Shown here: in pieces, positions 13,449-14,405 of the stretch
Layout of the letters: each line of letters opens with the position of its first letter
Position numbering within the stretch: the stretch's first letter is position 1
Origin: Sphingomonas sp.
GTDB lineage: Bacteria; Pseudomonadota; Alphaproteobacteria; Sphingomonadales; Sphingomonadaceae
Assembly: GCA_030146605.1 (NCBI GenBank)
Contig: JASLBO010000369.1
Location: forward strand, 1-14,405
DNA length: 14,405 bases
Reading direction: 5' to 3'
The notes under the pieces: model-generated
The model's database searches: none
Told to the model about the DNA's origin: nothing
What the model saw: only the letters and a program-made list of their open reading frames with translations
Made by a program: the position numbers and the translations under genes

Positions 13449-14405
13449 TCAGAACCCCAAGGTCAGCCGAACCGCCCCGCCCTTGTCGCTCGGAAACGAC
13501 GCATAGTTTCCAGGATTGCGGCGCACGAACAGGTTGCTGCTCAGATCGCCGCCGGACAGCGGCCAGCTGTAGCGCAGTTCATAGTCGATCTCGCGGCCCA
13601 TGGGGGCGAGGTTGATGAAGCCCTTGTCCCACGCACTCACCGCCATGGTCGCATAATCCCAGTCGGCGGGCAGTGCGATTCCGATCCCGCCGCTGGCGAC
13701 GCGCAGCGGCTGGGCGATGCGGAAGCCAAAACTGTCTCCCTTCGCGAAGATCCCGTCCTTGCCGATATCGGCGGCGAAAGCGTTGGTGCGGATGCGGCCG
13801 CTGCCTTGCACCCCGCTGCGGAGCTTTGCGCTCGTCCAGCCCTGGCGCATCGAGCCGCCGAGCGACCAGCCCTCGCGCATCGCGTAGCGCAGCTCGAGAT
13901 CGACGAAATTGCTGTCAGCCCGCGCCGCGCCGAGCCCCCCGCTGAAGCGCGCGCCGAGCATGGTGTCGCGCTCGCTGAGGTGCGTCAGCGAAAGCCCGGC
14001 GCGGAGATTGCCGAAGCTGCGATCGAGCCCCAGCGTGGCGCGCCAATAGCCCGAACGCTGCGCGTCCCATCTGAGCGCGGCGAATTGCGTATCGCGCCGG
14101 CTGAGCACCTGGCCCTGTTCCTGTGCGAGGCTTATGCCCCAGCGCCCGAGCGACTGGCGGACCGCAACCGAGCCGCTGACGTCGACATCGAAGCCGGCGC
14201 TGTGCAGTGGATCGCGCGCGACGAGGAAGGCGGGCTCGTTGCGGCCGGCGAGCCGCGCGGTGAGCGTGTTGCCGCTCTCCGACGCGCCGATCGCGAACTG
14301 CGCCTTGCTGCCGAGCCGGCCGCTGACCGTCGCGGCGAGCATTCGCGCGACATCCGCGTCGCGCGTGCCGATGCCGAGCCGCTCGATGCGGATCGTGTCG
14401 CGTGC
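13449..14405 (-). CDS. C-terminal part of a probable S8 serine peptidase with an outer-membrane-type domain (partial)
   Basis: The reading frame is open from the right edge (first full codon at 14405-14403) to the stop at 13449-13451, giving 318 residues of a larger protein whose start lies outside the window. The ATG at 14342 is internal, because the 21 codons before it stay open and read sensibly ('ERLGIGTRDADVAR'). The sequence alternates polar and hydrophobic residues with many Gly, Ser and Arg, and ends in Phe ('GGAVRLTLGF'), as expected of a beta-barrel inserted in the outer membrane. The pattern 'ATVSGRLGSKAQFAIGASESG', 'EPAFLVARDPL' and 'DVDVSGSVAVRQSL' resembles the C-terminus of sphingomonad S8 (subtilisin-like) peptidases, from memory. 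No catalytic triad is inside the window, so the peptidase label rests on that similarity alone. Confidence 0.6.
   Translation of the reverse strand, partial: ARDTIRIERLGIGTRDADVARMLAATVSGRLGSKAQFAIGASESGNTLTARLAGRNEPAFLVARDPLHSAGFDVDVSGSVAVRQSLGRWGISLAQEQGQVLSRRDTQFAALRWDAQRSGYWRATLGLDRSFGNLRAGLSLTHLSERDTMLGARFSGGLGAARADSNFVDLELRYAMREGWSLGGSMRQGWTSAKLRSGVQGSGRIRTNAFAADIGKDGIFAKGDSFGFRIAQPLRVASGGIGIALPADWDYATMAVSAWDKGFINLAPMGREIDYELRYSWPLSGGDLSSNLFVRRNPGNYASFPSDKGGAVRLTLGF

Noticed and set aside
1..14405. CRISPR arrays, tRNA or rRNA genes, phage, plasmid or defence modules
   Set aside because: No regularly spaced direct repeats, no cloverleaf-like sequence noticed, and no integrase, transposase, nuclease or toxin-antitoxin genes; every gene of size belongs to a common chromosomal family.

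Overview
The window reads as chromosomal DNA of a high-GC alphaproteobacterium, most likely a sphingomonad (Sphingomonas or a close relative). The codon bias is strongly GC-rich at third positions. The intergenic repeats look like those I associate with sphingomonads, and the gene content fits: a MaeB-type malic enzyme divergent from mutS, a HisKA_2 histidine kinase, a PepSY protein joined to an OmpR/PhoQ-type two-component pair, and an S8 peptidase with a C-terminal barrel. This assignment comes from recognition of families, not from a database search.

Layout, left to right. Positions 1-87 hold a G/C-rich inverted-repeat element that runs into the ribosome binding site of an RhlG-like short-chain dehydrogenase (88-876, +). 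Its stop codon overlaps the stop of a convergent malic enzyme gene, maeB (873-3131, -). A 104-base divergent spacer separates maeB from mutS (3236-5842, +). A MITE-like element of about 130 bases with 24-base imperfect terminal inverted repeats follows mutS, and a DUF815 AAA-type ATPase gene (5997-6806, +) starts just beyond it. The next spacer carries a perfect FNR/FixK-type palindrome and a TTGACA hexamer in front of an orphan membrane histidine kinase with a DUF4118-like sensor (6886-7899, +). A long inverted repeat lies between that gene and the convergent ABC-F ATPase gene uup (8024-9802, -). Divergent from uup is a compact three-gene operon (9877-12367, +): a secreted PepSY-like protein, an OmpR-family response regulator and a two-TM sensor kinase. 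The right end has a luciferase-like flavin monooxygenase (12369-13355, -) and the C-terminal part of a probable S8 serine peptidase/autotransporter-like protein (13449 to the right edge, -).

Most genes are core housekeeping: mismatch repair, anaplerosis or NADPH supply, and ribosome-associated ABC-F function. The regulatory interest is the oxygen-responsive-looking site in front of the orphan kinase and the PepSY-RR-HK module. I found no phage, plasmid, CRISPR, toxin-antitoxin or defence genes, no tRNA or rRNA, and no convincing new multi-gene system. The most informative non-coding features are the FNR-like box and three different intergenic repeat elements, two of which sit where they could shape expression of a neighbouring gene.
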